Assembly (NCBI GenBank): GCA_028679935.1
Contig: JAJRAL010000215.1
Span: 1-10,907, forward strand
Length of the DNA: 10,907 nt
Source: Methanomassiliicoccales archaeon
Lineage (GTDB): Archaea > Thermoplasmatota > Thermoplasmata > Methanomassiliicoccales > UBA472
Direction: 5' to 3'
In this document: positions 1 through 6,747 of the stretch, piece after piece
Numbering within the stretch: position 1 is the first letter of the stretch
How the letters are laid out: each line of letters opens with the position of its first letter
Position numbers and translations under genes: made by a program
Notes under the pieces: model-generated
Database searches by the model: none
What the model was told of the DNA's origin: nothing
Seen by the model: only the letters and a program-made list of their open reading frames with translations

Positions 1-59
1 GGCTTTGCGCCCTTCTTCGCCTTCCCCTTCGGGGCGGCCTTCGACTTGCCCTTTGCCAT
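1..59 (-). CDS. Lys/Ala-rich protein, N-terminus only (partial)
   Basis: Only the first 19 codons are inside the window (MAKGKSKAAPKGKAKKGAK); the rest lies off the left edge. The ATG at 59-57 is well supported: the Shine-Dalgarno-like GGTGATC (69-63) matches the archaeal 16S 3' tail, and a strong TATA box lies at 118-111. The visible part alternates Lys with Ala, Gly and Pro, as in the disordered basic tails of ribosomal or other nucleic-acid-binding proteins. A ribosomal protein such as S25e is one guess, but nothing visible decides it and I do not recognise the gene. It follows rnc on the same strand across an 86-base gap but has its own promoter, so it is probably a separate unit. Confidence 0.6.
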   Translation of the reverse strand, partial: MAKGKSKAAPKGKAKKGAK

Positions 60-62
60 AGT

Positions 63-69
63 GATCACC
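63..69 (-). promoter_or_regulatory. Shine-Dalgarno site GGTGATC
   Basis: GGTGATC, read on the minus strand, is complementary to the GATCACC part of the archaeal 16S rRNA 3' end and sits three bases before the ATG at 59. It fixes the start of the partial Lys-rich gene. Confidence 0.6.
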
Positions 70-110
70 CAGCCCGCTCGCGCGTGGCTGGATGGTGAGC
101 GGTCTCGGGG

Positions 111-118
111 TATATAAA
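111..118 (-). promoter_or_regulatory. Archaeal box A (TTTATATA)
   Basis: TTTATATA on the minus strand is a near-ideal archaeal TATA box. Transcription would start about 25 bases downstream, near 88-90, giving the Lys-rich gene a leader of roughly 30 bases that contains the GGTGATC site. It lies in the short gap after the rnc stop codon. Confidence 0.65.
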
Positions 119-145
119 TCGGTCCCGTGATGGCTGGCCAGCAGA

Positions 146-853
146 CTACATTCTGCTCAGGAGGTCCGCTGAGGCCCGCCGCTCGGCCTCCTTCTTCGTC
201 CTGCCGATCCCCTTCCCGGCAAGGCCGCCCTCGACGACGACCGTGCATTCGAACTCCTTCTCATGCTCGGGGCCCCGTTCCAAATGAAAATAGATTGGGA
301 CTTGAACGCCCTTCCGACGGCAACGCTCCTCCAATGTGTTCCGCGAGAAGTAGTCCTCAGGCAGCTCGCCGAAGTCCCCCTTCCGGAGCAGGAACTTGAC
401 GACTAGTCTTGAAGCGACATCGAGGCCAGCATCGATGAACACAGCGCCGATTACCGCCTCGAAGGAATCAGCCAACATTCCTGCCGACGGCCCTTTTCCG
501 GCATAGCTCTTGCCGACCCTTATCGAATCGTCCAGGCCGAGTCCCCTGGCCGCCTTCGCGAGCGATTCCTCGTCGACCAGCCACGAGAGCACCTTCGACA
601 GTTCGCCCTCGTCCCACGGCCGATTCTGGAAGAGCCAGTCAGACACCGCCAGTTCGACGACACGGTCGCCGAGGAATTCCAGCCGCTCATACGACTCCTT
701 GTCCGCCTCTTCGGCGAGCGAGGAGTGTGTCAGGGCCTGCCGGATCAGCTCTCTCCTGACGAAGCGATGACCGGTTTTCTCCTCGAGCTGCGTGACACCC
801 CTCTCGAACTTCACCCTCTCCGCCTCCAGGTCCTTGTTCTTCGAGGTGCGCAC
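146..853 (-). CDS. rnc: Ribonuclease III
   Basis: Double-strand-specific endoribonuclease of 235 residues, near the usual family length. The N-terminal catalytic domain carries the signature ERLEFLGD, with the metal and catalytic acidic residues E56, E59 and D63, and the second acidic cluster LADSFEA (D128, E131). A C-terminal double-stranded-RNA-binding domain runs from about residue 165 to the end and has the typical RTKKEAE helix. All key residues are present, so activity is expected; rRNA or mRNA stem processing is the family role. Start: a GTG at 862 overlaps the tfrB stop as GTGA but has GGAGG only one base before it. The GTG at 853, used here, lies ten bases after the same GGAGG. Either way the gene is coupled to tfrB. 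RNase III is uncommon in archaea, so transfer from bacteria is possible; codon use looks like that of its neighbours. Confidence 0.93.
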   Translation of the reverse strand: MRTSKNKDLEAERVKFERGVTQLEEKTGHRFVRRELIRQALTHSSLAEEADKESYERLEFLGDRVVELAVSDWLFQNRPWDEGELSKVLSWLVDEESLAKAARGLGLDDSIRVGKSYAGKGPSAGMLADSFEAVIGAVFIDAGLDVASRLVVKFLLRKGDFGELPEDYFSRNTLEERCRRKGVQVPIYFHLERGPEHEKEFECTVVVEGGLAGKGIGRTKKEAERRASADLLSRM

Positions 854-858
854 GGACC

Positions 859-2400
859 TCACTCCTCCAAGGCGCGGGCGACGATCTCGACCATGTCGAT
901 GGATCTGTTCCAGAGAGCCGCAGCGGCTTCTTGGCAGTCATCCATGTTCTGTTCGCACCATGGGCAACATGAAGCGATCTGATGAGCTCCCGCCCTCTCC
1001 GCCATAAGCAGCCGCCTGGCGCCGATGGCGAGAGACAGGGACGGCTTGGCGGTCTTGACCCCTCCGCCGGAACCACAACAAAGAGCATTCTCCCGGTTCA
1101 TCTCCATCTCTAGCAGACTCAGACCCGGAACGGCGGCGAGAACCCGCCGGGGCGCCTCATAGATCCCCATCGCTCTCCCAAGATGGCAGGGATCATGGTA
1201 CGCGATATCGATGTGGTTCGCTGGTTCGTCTCGCATCTTCAATCTGCCATCCGCTAGGGCGCTGTCCAAGACCTCGGAGATGTGGACCACCTCGAAGCCG
1301 AGGTCGCCGCATCGACGCGGATAGTCCTCTTTCCACGTCTTGTAGCAGCCAGCACAGGTGACGATCAACCTCTCCGCTCCCGACCTCCTCACGAGCTCGA
1401 TGTTCTTCCTTGCCAATCGATCGAAGGTCGCGTCGTCGCCGACCCTCAGGGCCGGCGAAAGACAGCACGGTTCGTCCCTCCCGAGGTGGGCGACCTCCTC
1501 TCCGACGGCCAACAGACACCTTACCGAGCTCGCGGCGATGCCTTTACGGAGAAGCGATGCCGAGCAGCCCGCGAAGAAGAGGTTCCTGCCTGCCGGAGGG
1601 AGCGAGAACGCCTTCGCCCAGTCCGCCTTCTGCGATCTAGGGGCCATCCAGGGATTCCAGTAGTTCTTGATGGACTTGGTCAGGACCTTGTGAGCGGGCA
1701 GTGGCCCGCAGCCCTCCGAAACGGCGGCCGACCTCAGCTTCCCGATCGCCTTCTCAGGCAGGCGGATGTCCTGCGGACATACCTTCCAGCAGCTCTCGCA
1801 CGTCGTGCAGTCGTAGAGCCCGCTCGCCAGGGCCGTCGCGGTCCTGCTCAGCGTGTCTCTCCTGTCCTGGGACAGCTCGGACAGCCTGCGCAAGATCGTC
1901 GGTCCTTCGAACTCCGCCGCGATCGCATCCACGACCGGGCAGGCGGCAACGCATGACCCGCACCCGATGCATGAGCGCAGCGCTCTCAGGTCCACTATCT
2001 CGCCAGGTCGAATCACCTCCGGCCGAACGACGGGAAACGCTCTTTTCAGATGAGTTGCGATGGTCCCTGGAGTCATCCGCCCCATCTCCGAATCGATCAC
2101 GAGATCCTTGACGACGGGAAAATTGCGCAGCGGCTCCAGGACTACCTCTTCGGCCCCATAAGGGACGGTGGTCTTGCATGCGAGCCTGGGGATGCCGTTG
2201 ACCATGACCGCGCAGGTGCCGCACTGGCCCGAACGGCACAAGTGGCGGAACGAAAGCGTGCCGTCGACGTTCTCATGCACATAACGAAGCAGGTCGAGCA
2301 CCCTCATCCCTTCCGAGCGCGGGAGGGTGTACGTCTCGAAGTGCGACGCTTCTCCGGCCTGTGGGTCGGATCGTAGGATTCTCACCCGGACATCGGTCAA
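859..2400 (-). CDS. tfrB: Fumarate reductase iron-sulfur subunit with HdrB/D-like CCG domains (TfrB-like)
   Basis: Electron-transfer subunit of 513 residues. In order: a plant-type 2Fe-2S domain (C55, C60, C63, C75; CRSGQCGTC); two ferredoxin-type clusters, CIGCGSCVAACP (C144, 147, 150, 154) and CTTCESCWKVCP (C198, 201, 204, 208); then two complete CCG domains, C279/CC312-313/C349-C352 and C405/CC441-442/C479-C482. The CCG spacing fits the C-x31-39-CC-x35-36-CxxC rule of heterodisulfide reductase HdrB/HdrD, which binds a non-cubane 4Fe-4S cluster. This SdhB-HdrD fusion is the design of methanogen TfrB, where CoM-SH and CoB-SH are oxidised while fumarate is reduced; the thiol used here is unknown. 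Start: TTG at 2400 overlaps the tfrA stop (TTGA) and lies ten bases after GGGAGG (2416-2411). An ATG at 2502 in frame lies inside tfrA and is rejected; GTG at 2385 is an alternative. No membrane anchor gene is nearby. Confidence 0.88.
   Translation of the reverse strand: MTDVRVRILRSDPQAGEASHFETYTLPRSEGMRVLDLLRYVHENVDGTLSFRHLCRSGQCGTCAVMVNGIPRLACKTTVPYGAEEVVLEPLRNFPVVKDLVIDSEMGRMTPGTIATHLKRAFPVVRPEVIRPGEIVDLRALRSCIGCGSCVAACPVVDAIAAEFEGPTILRRLSELSQDRRDTLSRTATALASGLYDCTTCESCWKVCPQDIRLPEKAIGKLRSAAVSEGCGPLPAHKVLTKSIKNYWNPWMAPRSQKADWAKAFSLPPAGRNLFFAGCSASLLRKGIAASSVRCLLAVGEEVAHLGRDEPCCLSPALRVGDDATFDRLARKNIELVRRSGAERLIVTCAGCYKTWKEDYPRRCGDLGFEVVHISEVLDSALADGRLKMRDEPANHIDIAYHDPCHLGRAMGIYEAPRRVLAAVPGLSLLEMEMNRENALCCGSGGGVKTAKPSLSLAIGARRLLMAERAGAHQIASCCPWCEQNMDDCQEAAAALWNRSIDMVEIVARALEE
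864..868 (-). promoter_or_regulatory. Shine-Dalgarno GGAGG for rnc, inside the tfrB end
   Basis: GGAGG lies within the last codons of tfrB (Leu-Glu-Glu-stop). It is one base from the GTG at 862 and ten bases from the GTG at 853, which favours the second as the rnc start. Confidence 0.5.
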
Positions 2401-4097
2401 GGGCCGAACGCCTCCCGCTTGGAAGATAGAGGTTGGACCGGTGCTGCTCTCAGCGTCATCTGTCCGTCGGATCCCTTGCAGATGACTATGTTGGCGAGCC
2501 ACTTCTCGTCGTCATGATGCAGGTGATCGGTCCGGAAGTGCGCCCCTCTGCTCTCTTCCCGCAGCAATGCCGACCTGACGACGGCTTCTGCGACAAGGAG
2601 CATGTTTGGTACGGCAATCGCGTCGTGCCACTCTAGATTGAATCGCTTCGACCCGCTGACGCCGATCCTCCTCGCATTTTCCCTCAGTGAACGCAGCCGT
2701 TCGAGGGCGGCGCGAAGTCCGGCCTCGTCGCGCACGATGCCGGCATTTCTCCACATCAACTCCCTGATTGCGCGTCTGGTCGCCTGCGGCCTTTCCCCCG
2801 GTCCGAACAACGAGTCGAGCCTATGCTCCTCACGACCGACCGCGTTGGAGTCGATGCTCGGGGCCTCTGAGTCCACCGCAAACCGGGCGGCGGATCTTCC
2901 CGCCCTCGCCCCGAATACCTGTGTCTCGGCGAGCGCGTTCCCCCCGATCCTGTTCCCTCCGTGCACGCCCCCCTCGGCCTCGCCGGCGACGTACAGCCCG
3001 GCAACGGTAGTCGAGCGATTGTCCTCCGGCCTGATCCTGACGCCGCCCATGAAGTGGTGGGCGGTCGGGCCTACCTCAACCGGTTGGGCAGTGATGTCGA
3101 TTCCTTGGAAGGCCAGGAACTGTGAGACGGTGCGAGGCAGTCTCGCCTTGACAATGGTGGGATCCAATGATCGGAGGTCAAGCAAAACACCGCCGTTGCG
3201 CGTCCCCCGACCTTCCTCAATCTCCGACCGTATCGCCCTTGTCACAATGTCCCTCGGTGCCAGTTCCATTCGCTCGTGGTCGTATCGCTTCATGAAGCGC
3301 TCGCCGAGCGAGTTGAGGAGAATGCCTCCTTCGGCCCGCGCGGCCTCCGTCACGAGCGTGCCCCTTACGGACTCGGGCCAGGTCATTCCCGTCGGATGGA
3401 ATTGGACCTGCTCCATGTCCATCAACTCGGCGCCTGCTTCATACGCTAGAGCATAGCCATCGCCGATAGCGTCTTCGGGGTTCGAGGTGACCTGAAAGAC
3501 TCCGCAGCCTCCTCCTGTCGCAAGGACGGTCGCGCACGACCTCAGCTCGATGTACTCGCCGCTCCTCATGTCAAGCGCAAATCCTCCGGCACATCGTCCG
3601 CGAACCGTCAGCAATCGAGTCACAAGAGTATCCTCGAGCGGTTCGATTACGCTCCTATGGGCCTCGTCGACGAGCGCTAGCATCATGTCGTGTCCGGTCT
3701 CGTCGCCAGCGTAGCAGGTGCGAGGGTGGCTTTGCCCGCCGAACGGTCTCTGGGCGATCGCCCCCTCCTGCGAGCGATCGAACAGTGCGCCATACTCCTC
3801 GAGATCATAGGTCCTGTCCGGCGCCTCGTCGACGAGGGAACGCACGAGCCGAGGATCGCTGAGCCCAGCGCCTTCGGCGATGGTGTCCTGGTAGTGCGAT
3901 TCGATCGAATCTGAGAGATCCGCGACCCTGAGCGCGGCATTCAGACCGCCCTCGGCCATGGCGGTGTGCGCCTTTCCGAGCAAGGACCTAGAAACGACGA
4001 CGACCCGCGCGTTCGACCGGGCCGCCTCGATAGCAGCGCGCAGACCGGCGCCACCCGCCCCAACGACGAGAACGTCCGTTTCGATTTTGCGGGTCAT
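2397..4097 (-). CDS. tfrA: Fumarate reductase/succinate dehydrogenase flavoprotein subunit (TfrA-like)
   Basis: Catalytic FAD subunit of 566 residues interconverting fumarate and succinate. The N-terminal FAD-binding Rossmann motif is VVGAGGAGLRAA (about residues 11-22). H44 in AHTAMAEGG matches the histidine that carries covalent FAD in the family. Active-site elements are all visible: QFHPTG with H234, the proton-shuttle arginine R254 in ARAEGG, H347 in TAHHFMGG, and R383 in HGGNRIGGN. The C-terminal helical domain follows. The length fits SdhA/FrdA/TfrA. It is first in the set tfrA-tfrB-rnc, overlapping tfrB by four bases. The partner's CCG domains make a soluble thiol:fumarate reductase more likely than a membrane quinone enzyme, but direction and donor in the cell are inference. 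L-aspartate oxidase, a relative, is less likely because of the adjacent iron-sulfur subunit. Start ATG at 4097 has GAGGTT just before it and an AT-rich promoter element 35-45 bases upstream. Confidence 0.92.
   Translation of the reverse strand: MTRKIETDVLVVGAGGAGLRAAIEAARSNARVVVVSRSLLGKAHTAMAEGGLNAALRVADLSDSIESHYQDTIAEGAGLSDPRLVRSLVDEAPDRTYDLEEYGALFDRSQEGAIAQRPFGGQSHPRTCYAGDETGHDMMLALVDEAHRSVIEPLEDTLVTRLLTVRGRCAGGFALDMRSGEYIELRSCATVLATGGGCGVFQVTSNPEDAIGDGYALAYEAGAELMDMEQVQFHPTGMTWPESVRGTLVTEAARAEGGILLNSLGERFMKRYDHERMELAPRDIVTRAIRSEIEEGRGTRNGGVLLDLRSLDPTIVKARLPRTVSQFLAFQGIDITAQPVEVGPTAHHFMGGVRIRPEDNRSTTVAGLYVAGEAEGGVHGGNRIGGNALAETQVFGARAGRSAARFAVDSEAPSIDSNAVGREEHRLDSLFGPGERPQATRRAIRELMWRNAGIVRDEAGLRAALERLRSLRENARRIGVSGSKRFNLEWHDAIAVPNMLLVAEAVVRSALLREESRGAHFRTDHLHHDDEKWLANIVICKGSDGQMTLRAAPVQPLSSKREAFGP
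2411..2416 (-). promoter_or_regulatory. Shine-Dalgarno GGGAGG deciding the tfrB start
   Basis: GGGAGG on the minus strand lies within the tfrA 3' end, ten bases before the TTG at 2400. It supports translational coupling with a TTGA start/stop overlap rather than the longer reading frame that begins at 2502. Confidence 0.5.
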
Positions 4098-4133
4098 TCG
4101 AACCTCGCTCGCTTCACCGAAGTCCCCGACGGG

Positions 4134-4142
4134 TAAATATGT
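4134..4142 (-). promoter_or_regulatory. Candidate box A for the tfrA operon
   Basis: ACATATTTA on the minus strand is AT-rich in GC-rich surroundings and lies where a TATA box would give a leader of roughly 10-15 bases before the tfrA ATG at 4097. The match to the TTTAWATA consensus is imperfect. The near-palindromic TTTAAATA at 4225-4232 could also serve this strand with a longer leader. Confidence 0.45.
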
Positions 4143-4224
4143 TCCCGGCGATGCGACCGGCCCTCCGGCAGGCAGGCTGGATTCCCGCGGTCTGCTGGTC
4201 TCAGTGCGAGAGCAATGGCTACCA

Positions 4225-4232
4225 TTTAAATA
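4225..4232 (+). promoter_or_regulatory. Archaeal box A (TTTAAATA) for the zinc-ribbon gene
   Basis: A consensus archaeal TATA element. Start of transcription is expected near 4253-4257, giving about 57 bases of leader before the ATG at 4313. The core TTTAAA is self-complementary, so direction depends on the flanking BRE; minus-strand use is possible. Confidence 0.6.
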
Positions 4233-4312
4233 CTAGCACAAGATATGAGTGGTTCAGTCCAAGGATCGCCCGAAAGCGATCTGAGGAATATACCCCAATA
4301 GGGAAGAGAATA

Positions 4313-4495
4313 ATGTACGGAAAACCAAGAACTGGTGGTTACGGCAGGCGTGACGACAGACCCCGAGAGATGCACGACGTGACTTGCTCCGACTGTGGAG
4401 CAGCGACCCAAGTGCCATTCAAGCCGACCGAGGGAAGGCCGGTCTACTGCAAGGAGTGCTACCAGAAGCACAAGCCGAAGAGGGACAGGTACTAG
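4313..4495 (+). CDS. Small zinc-ribbon protein, CxxC-x17-CxxC
   Basis: A basic protein of 60 residues. After an N-terminal tail rich in Gly, Arg and Asp (residues 1-20) it has one zinc ribbon with C25-x2-C28 and C46-x2-C49, joined by VPFKPTEGRPVYC, and ends in a charged tail (KHKPKRDRY). This CxxCG...VPF-P...RPVYCxxCY pattern is a known zinc-ribbon type in small archaeal and bacterial proteins of unclear role; nucleic-acid binding is a reasonable guess only. The reading frame is open upstream to 4139, but the protein before residue 1 looks random and the TTTAAATA box lies inside it, so ATG 4313 is the start. No good Shine-Dalgarno site is seen; a second AT-rich element (GAATATAC, 4286-4293) could give a leaderless transcript. 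It is divergent from tfrA and followed by a T-run. Confidence 0.8.
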   Translation: MYGKPRTGGYGRRDDRPREMHDVTCSDCGAATQVPFKPTEGRPVYCKECYQKHKPKRDRY

Positions 4496-4513
4496 CCAAT
4501 CCCTCCAAATCCC

Positions 4514-4519
4514 TTTTTT
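4514..4519 (+). terminator. Oligo-T terminator after the zinc-ribbon gene
   Basis: A run of six T residues without a strong hairpin lies 18 bases after the stop codon at 4495. Runs of T like this are the usual termination signal for archaeal RNA polymerase. Confidence 0.5.
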
Positions 4520-4739
4520 CAAACCCCTTACAATTGTTCTAGGCATTGTCTCTGGATTCGCTTGAGTCTGCAATCCACCCGTTCTTGGGAGAGAGGTTCG
4601 CGAGGTGCACGCCCCCATCGACGTTGGGAGGCCTACCGATGACGCCGAGCATGACGCTGTAGGAATGGAGACTCAATGACGCAGGATCCGCTCAGATCCA
4701 CCGGATATGGTATTAGTCGGCATGCCACTCTCGTGGCCG

Positions 4740-5042
4740 ATGTCGACGACGATGATGGTCTTCCTTGTCATTGCGGTGATCGCCGTGCTTCTCCTCAACG
4801 CAGTATCCTTCCTTCTCTATCGGTCCGACAAACTGAGGGCAAGCAAAGGGGAGTGGAGAGTGCCTGAGAATCGGTTACTGCTCGTCTCGCTCCTCGGACC
4901 CTTTGGTGCCTACTACTCAATGAAGAGATACCGTCACAAGACGAAGAAGCTCAAGTTCAAGCTGGTGCCGGTCTTCATGTTCATCCAGGTTGCCCTAGTC
5001 GTCTTCCTCTTGCTCAGCCAGTACCAAGCCCCAGCGCTGTGA
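4740..5042 (+). CDS. DUF1294 family small membrane protein
   Basis: A protein of 100 residues of unknown function. The first membrane segment follows directly after MSTTMM (about residues 5-26). The family core comes next: LYRSDKLRASKGEWRVPE, a hydrophobic segment LLLVSLLGPFGAYYSM, and then KRYRHKTKKLKF. A last membrane segment (about 78-95) precedes the short C-terminus. The pattern Y-x-x-DK-x-A...WR-x-PE...RHKT-x-K-x-KF is diagnostic of DUF1294. The start is uncertain: ATGs at 4707, 4722 and 4740 are in frame. I chose 4740 because the membrane segment begins there and because ATATGGTATT, about 27 bases upstream, could be a weak TATA box for a leaderless message; 4707 would add 11 residues. 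No Shine-Dalgarno site favours any of them. Its end converges on tRNA-Leu, 30 bases away. Confidence 0.8.
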   Translation: MSTTMMVFLVIAVIAVLLLNAVSFLLYRSDKLRASKGEWRVPENRLLLVSLLGPFGAYYSMKRYRHKTKKLKFKLVPVFMFIQVALVVFLLLSQYQAPAL

Positions 5043-5072
5043 GACCAGTCAGCACATTGTCGAAAGTAATCG

Positions 5073-5160
5073 TGGTGCGAGGGGCCGGATTCGAACCGGC
5101 GGACCCCTTCAGGAACAGATCTTGAGTCTGTCGCCGTTGACCTGGCTTGGCTACCCTCGC
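5073..5160 (-). tRNA. tRNA-Leu (anticodon CAA)
   Basis: A complete class II tRNA on the minus strand. The acceptor stem is GCGAGGG (5160-5154) with CCCTCGC (5083-5077), followed by discriminator A (5076), as expected for leucine, and an encoded CCA (5075-5073). The D stem is GCC/GGC. The anticodon stem is ACAGA/TCTGT around the loop CTCAAGA, with anticodon CAA at 5124-5122 reading UUG. A long variable arm and the T arm GCCGG-TTCGAAT-CCGGC follow. No intron is seen. Serine is excluded by the anticodon and by the A discriminator. Confidence 0.96.
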
Positions 5161-5190
5161 CTGAGACCGAACTCGTAACCAAGAGCACCT

Positions 5191-5200
5191 TCTTAAACTT
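5191..5200 (-). promoter_or_regulatory. Candidate box A for tRNA-Leu
   Basis: AAGTTTAAGA on the minus strand is the only AT-rich element between the map stop codon and the tRNA, about 31-40 bases before the mature 5' end. It would place transcription start a few bases before the tRNA, so the tRNA need not depend on the upstream operon. Confidence 0.5.
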
Positions 5201-5227
5201 GTCCGCCGCGAGCCAGTCCGCGAGCCA

Positions 5228-6115
5228 TCAGGTGGTGATTTCCGGTCCATTGGGAAGAAGCGCGATCGTGTGCTCCGCCTGGCTCACCATGCCGCCCCTG
5301 ACCTCTCTCAGCACCGCGTAGCTCGATATCAGCCCGTGGCGCACGAGCGTCTTGAGCAGGATCGGCGCGTCGGGATTGAGCCTGGTGCACCAACGTTCGC
5401 AGAACGGCAGCGCGCCGAACTCGCGCTTGATGACCTGGAAGAGCTCGAACGATTTCTGGTCCCTCATCGGCTTCTCCCGGAGGACCCTGAATATGTTCCC
5501 CGGGTGCTCGTTGTAGACCTGCCCGAACCCGTTGGTGGCGAAAGGCTCGACCGCCACCGCCATGTCCGTGTGGAGCTGAGCCGTGCTTCCGTCCTCGACG
5601 TTCGGGATGGTCAGACCCGCGTGGAGATTGTACTGCTTCAGGCCGTGGCCGGTGAGATTGGCGATCGGCTTGAACCCCCTTGACTTGATCGTCCTCTCCA
5701 CCGCGCCGCCGATCGCGGCTACCTGGACTCCGTCCCCGAGCATCTGGATCGCGATTCGGAGGCCCTCCTGCGCCGCTTCGATGAGGGGGATCCAGTTCTT
5801 CGTGCCTACCTCTACGCTGACAGCGGTGTCGCCTATGTAGCCGTTCACCTGAGCGCCGACATCGAGCTTGACGACCTGCCCTCTCTCGAACCTCAGCACG
5901 TCGTTTGTCGCCGGGGTGAAATGCGCCGCGACGTCGTCGATGCCGATGTTCGCCGGGAAGGCGGGCCGGGCGCCCCTCTTGACGATTAGTGCTTCCACCT
6001 CCTCTGCGATGTCGTAAAGCTTGGCTCCCTCTTTGATCAAGGAGGCTCCGTGCTCCCGCGCCTCCCTGGAGACCGCACCGGCCTTCCTCAAGCTTGAGAG
6101 CTCATCCTCATTCAT
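5228..6115 (-). CDS. map: Methionine aminopeptidase, type II
   Basis: Removes the initiator methionine from new proteins in the cytoplasm. The 295 residues equal the length of archaeal type II enzymes. The pita-bread fold ligands are all present: H65 (AHFTP), D85 and D96 (KLDVGAQ...GYIGDTA), H157 (NLTGHGL), E190 (AVEPFA) and E281 (SQAEHT). These lie within a few residues of the Pyrococcus furiosus positions. The type II helical insert lies between about residues 195 and 265. The ATG at 6115 overlaps the tsaC end by eight bases, and GAGG (6128-6125) lies nine bases before it, so it is translated from the same message as tsaC. It is the last gene of the set. Confidence 0.97.
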   Translation of the reverse strand: MNEDELSSLRKAGAVSREAREHGASLIKEGAKLYDIAEEVEALIVKRGARPAFPANIGIDDVAAHFTPATNDVLRFERGQVVKLDVGAQVNGYIGDTAVSVEVGTKNWIPLIEAAQEGLRIAIQMLGDGVQVAAIGGAVERTIKSRGFKPIANLTGHGLKQYNLHAGLTIPNVEDGSTAQLHTDMAVAVEPFATNGFGQVYNEHPGNIFRVLREKPMRDQKSFELFQVIKREFGALPFCERWCTRLNPDAPILLKTLVRHGLISSYAVLREVRGGMVSQAEHTIALLPNGPEITT

Positions 6116-6746
6116 TCAATGCCGCCTCGATCTTCTTGACCGGGATGGCGCCCTGACGGATGATCTCAATCTCGCCCTCGCGGACGGCGACGATGGTCGA
6201 ATGGATGCCGAGCTTGGACTTGCCGCAGTCGAGGTAGTAGTCCACCTTCTTCCCCAGGTCCTTCACGCTTCCGGCGATCGTGACCGGGTCCGGCTTCGAG
6301 TGCAGGTTGGCCGAGGTCGACGTGATCGGCCCGAACGACCCGATGAGCTTGAGTGCCAGCGGGTGGTCGGGCATCCGAACGCCTACCTCGTCCGAGGCGG
6401 CCGTGACTATCTCCGGGATGATCGGCTTCTTGGTGAGCAATAGCGTGATCGGTCCAGGCATGAACTTGCGCGCCAGCTTCCTCGAGGTCTGATCCATGAT
6501 CGCGACCTGGTCAAGCATTCGCGTGTCGCTCACCGCAACGGAAAGAGGCATGTCGAACGGCCTGTTCTTCGCCATGAAGACCTTCTTCACCGCGTTGGAA
6601 TCGAGCGCGTTCGCGCCGAGGCCATAGAGCGTTTCGGTCGGGTAGACGATCAGCTTGCCTTCGTTCAGGGCCGACCTGATCCGTCCGAGGTCCTCGTCCC
6701 CAATGTCGCACGCCTTTCCCTTGACTCCGCACTTGATCACTGCCAA
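6108..6746 (-). CDS. tsaC: L-threonylcarbamoyladenylate synthase (TsaC/YrdC family)
   Basis: Makes threonylcarbamoyl-AMP from threonine, bicarbonate and ATP, the first step of t6A formation at position 37 of ANN-decoding tRNAs; KEOPS then transfers the group in archaea. The 212 residues cover the YrdC domain only, with no C-terminal Sua5 domain. Motifs: YPTETLYGLG (35-44), K60 and R62 in AKNRPFDMPL, PGPITLLL (97-104), VGVRMPDHP (121-129) and ITSTSAN (141-147). The start is TTG at 6746, two bases after the last base of the upstream stop codon, with GGGGGAA seven bases before it; GTG at 6740 is an alternative. It sits between the MBL hydrolase and map, almost certainly in one transcript. Confidence 0.94.
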   Translation of the reverse strand: MAVIKCGVKGKACDIGDEDLGRIRSALNEGKLIVYPTETLYGLGANALDSNAVKKVFMAKNRPFDMPLSVAVSDTRMLDQVAIMDQTSRKLARKFMPGPITLLLTKKPIIPEIVTAASDEVGVRMPDHPLALKLIGSFGPITSTSANLHSKPDPVTIAGSVKDLGKKVDYYLDCGKSKLGIHSTIVAVREGEIEIIRQGAIPVKKIEAALNE

Positions 6747-6747
6747 T

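Noticed and set aside
1282..1956. 224-codon open frame on plus, opposite tfrB
   Set aside because: A GC-driven shadow of tfrB: the product is Arg-rich with no domain, while the minus strand encodes an intact cysteine-motif protein.
2401..2502. Upstream extension of tfrB to the ATG at 2502
   Set aside because: It would overlap tfrA by about 100 bases and adds residues with no similarity to SdhB proteins; the TTG at 2400 has a ribosome site and the common TTGA overlap.
4245..4301. Short upstream ORF of 18 codons before the zinc-ribbon gene
   Set aside because: Its ATG lies before the transcription start predicted from TTTAAATA at 4225-4232, so it is probably not in the message.
4139..4312. 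Longer N-terminus for the zinc-ribbon protein
   Set aside because: The extra residues look random and contain the promoter of the gene.
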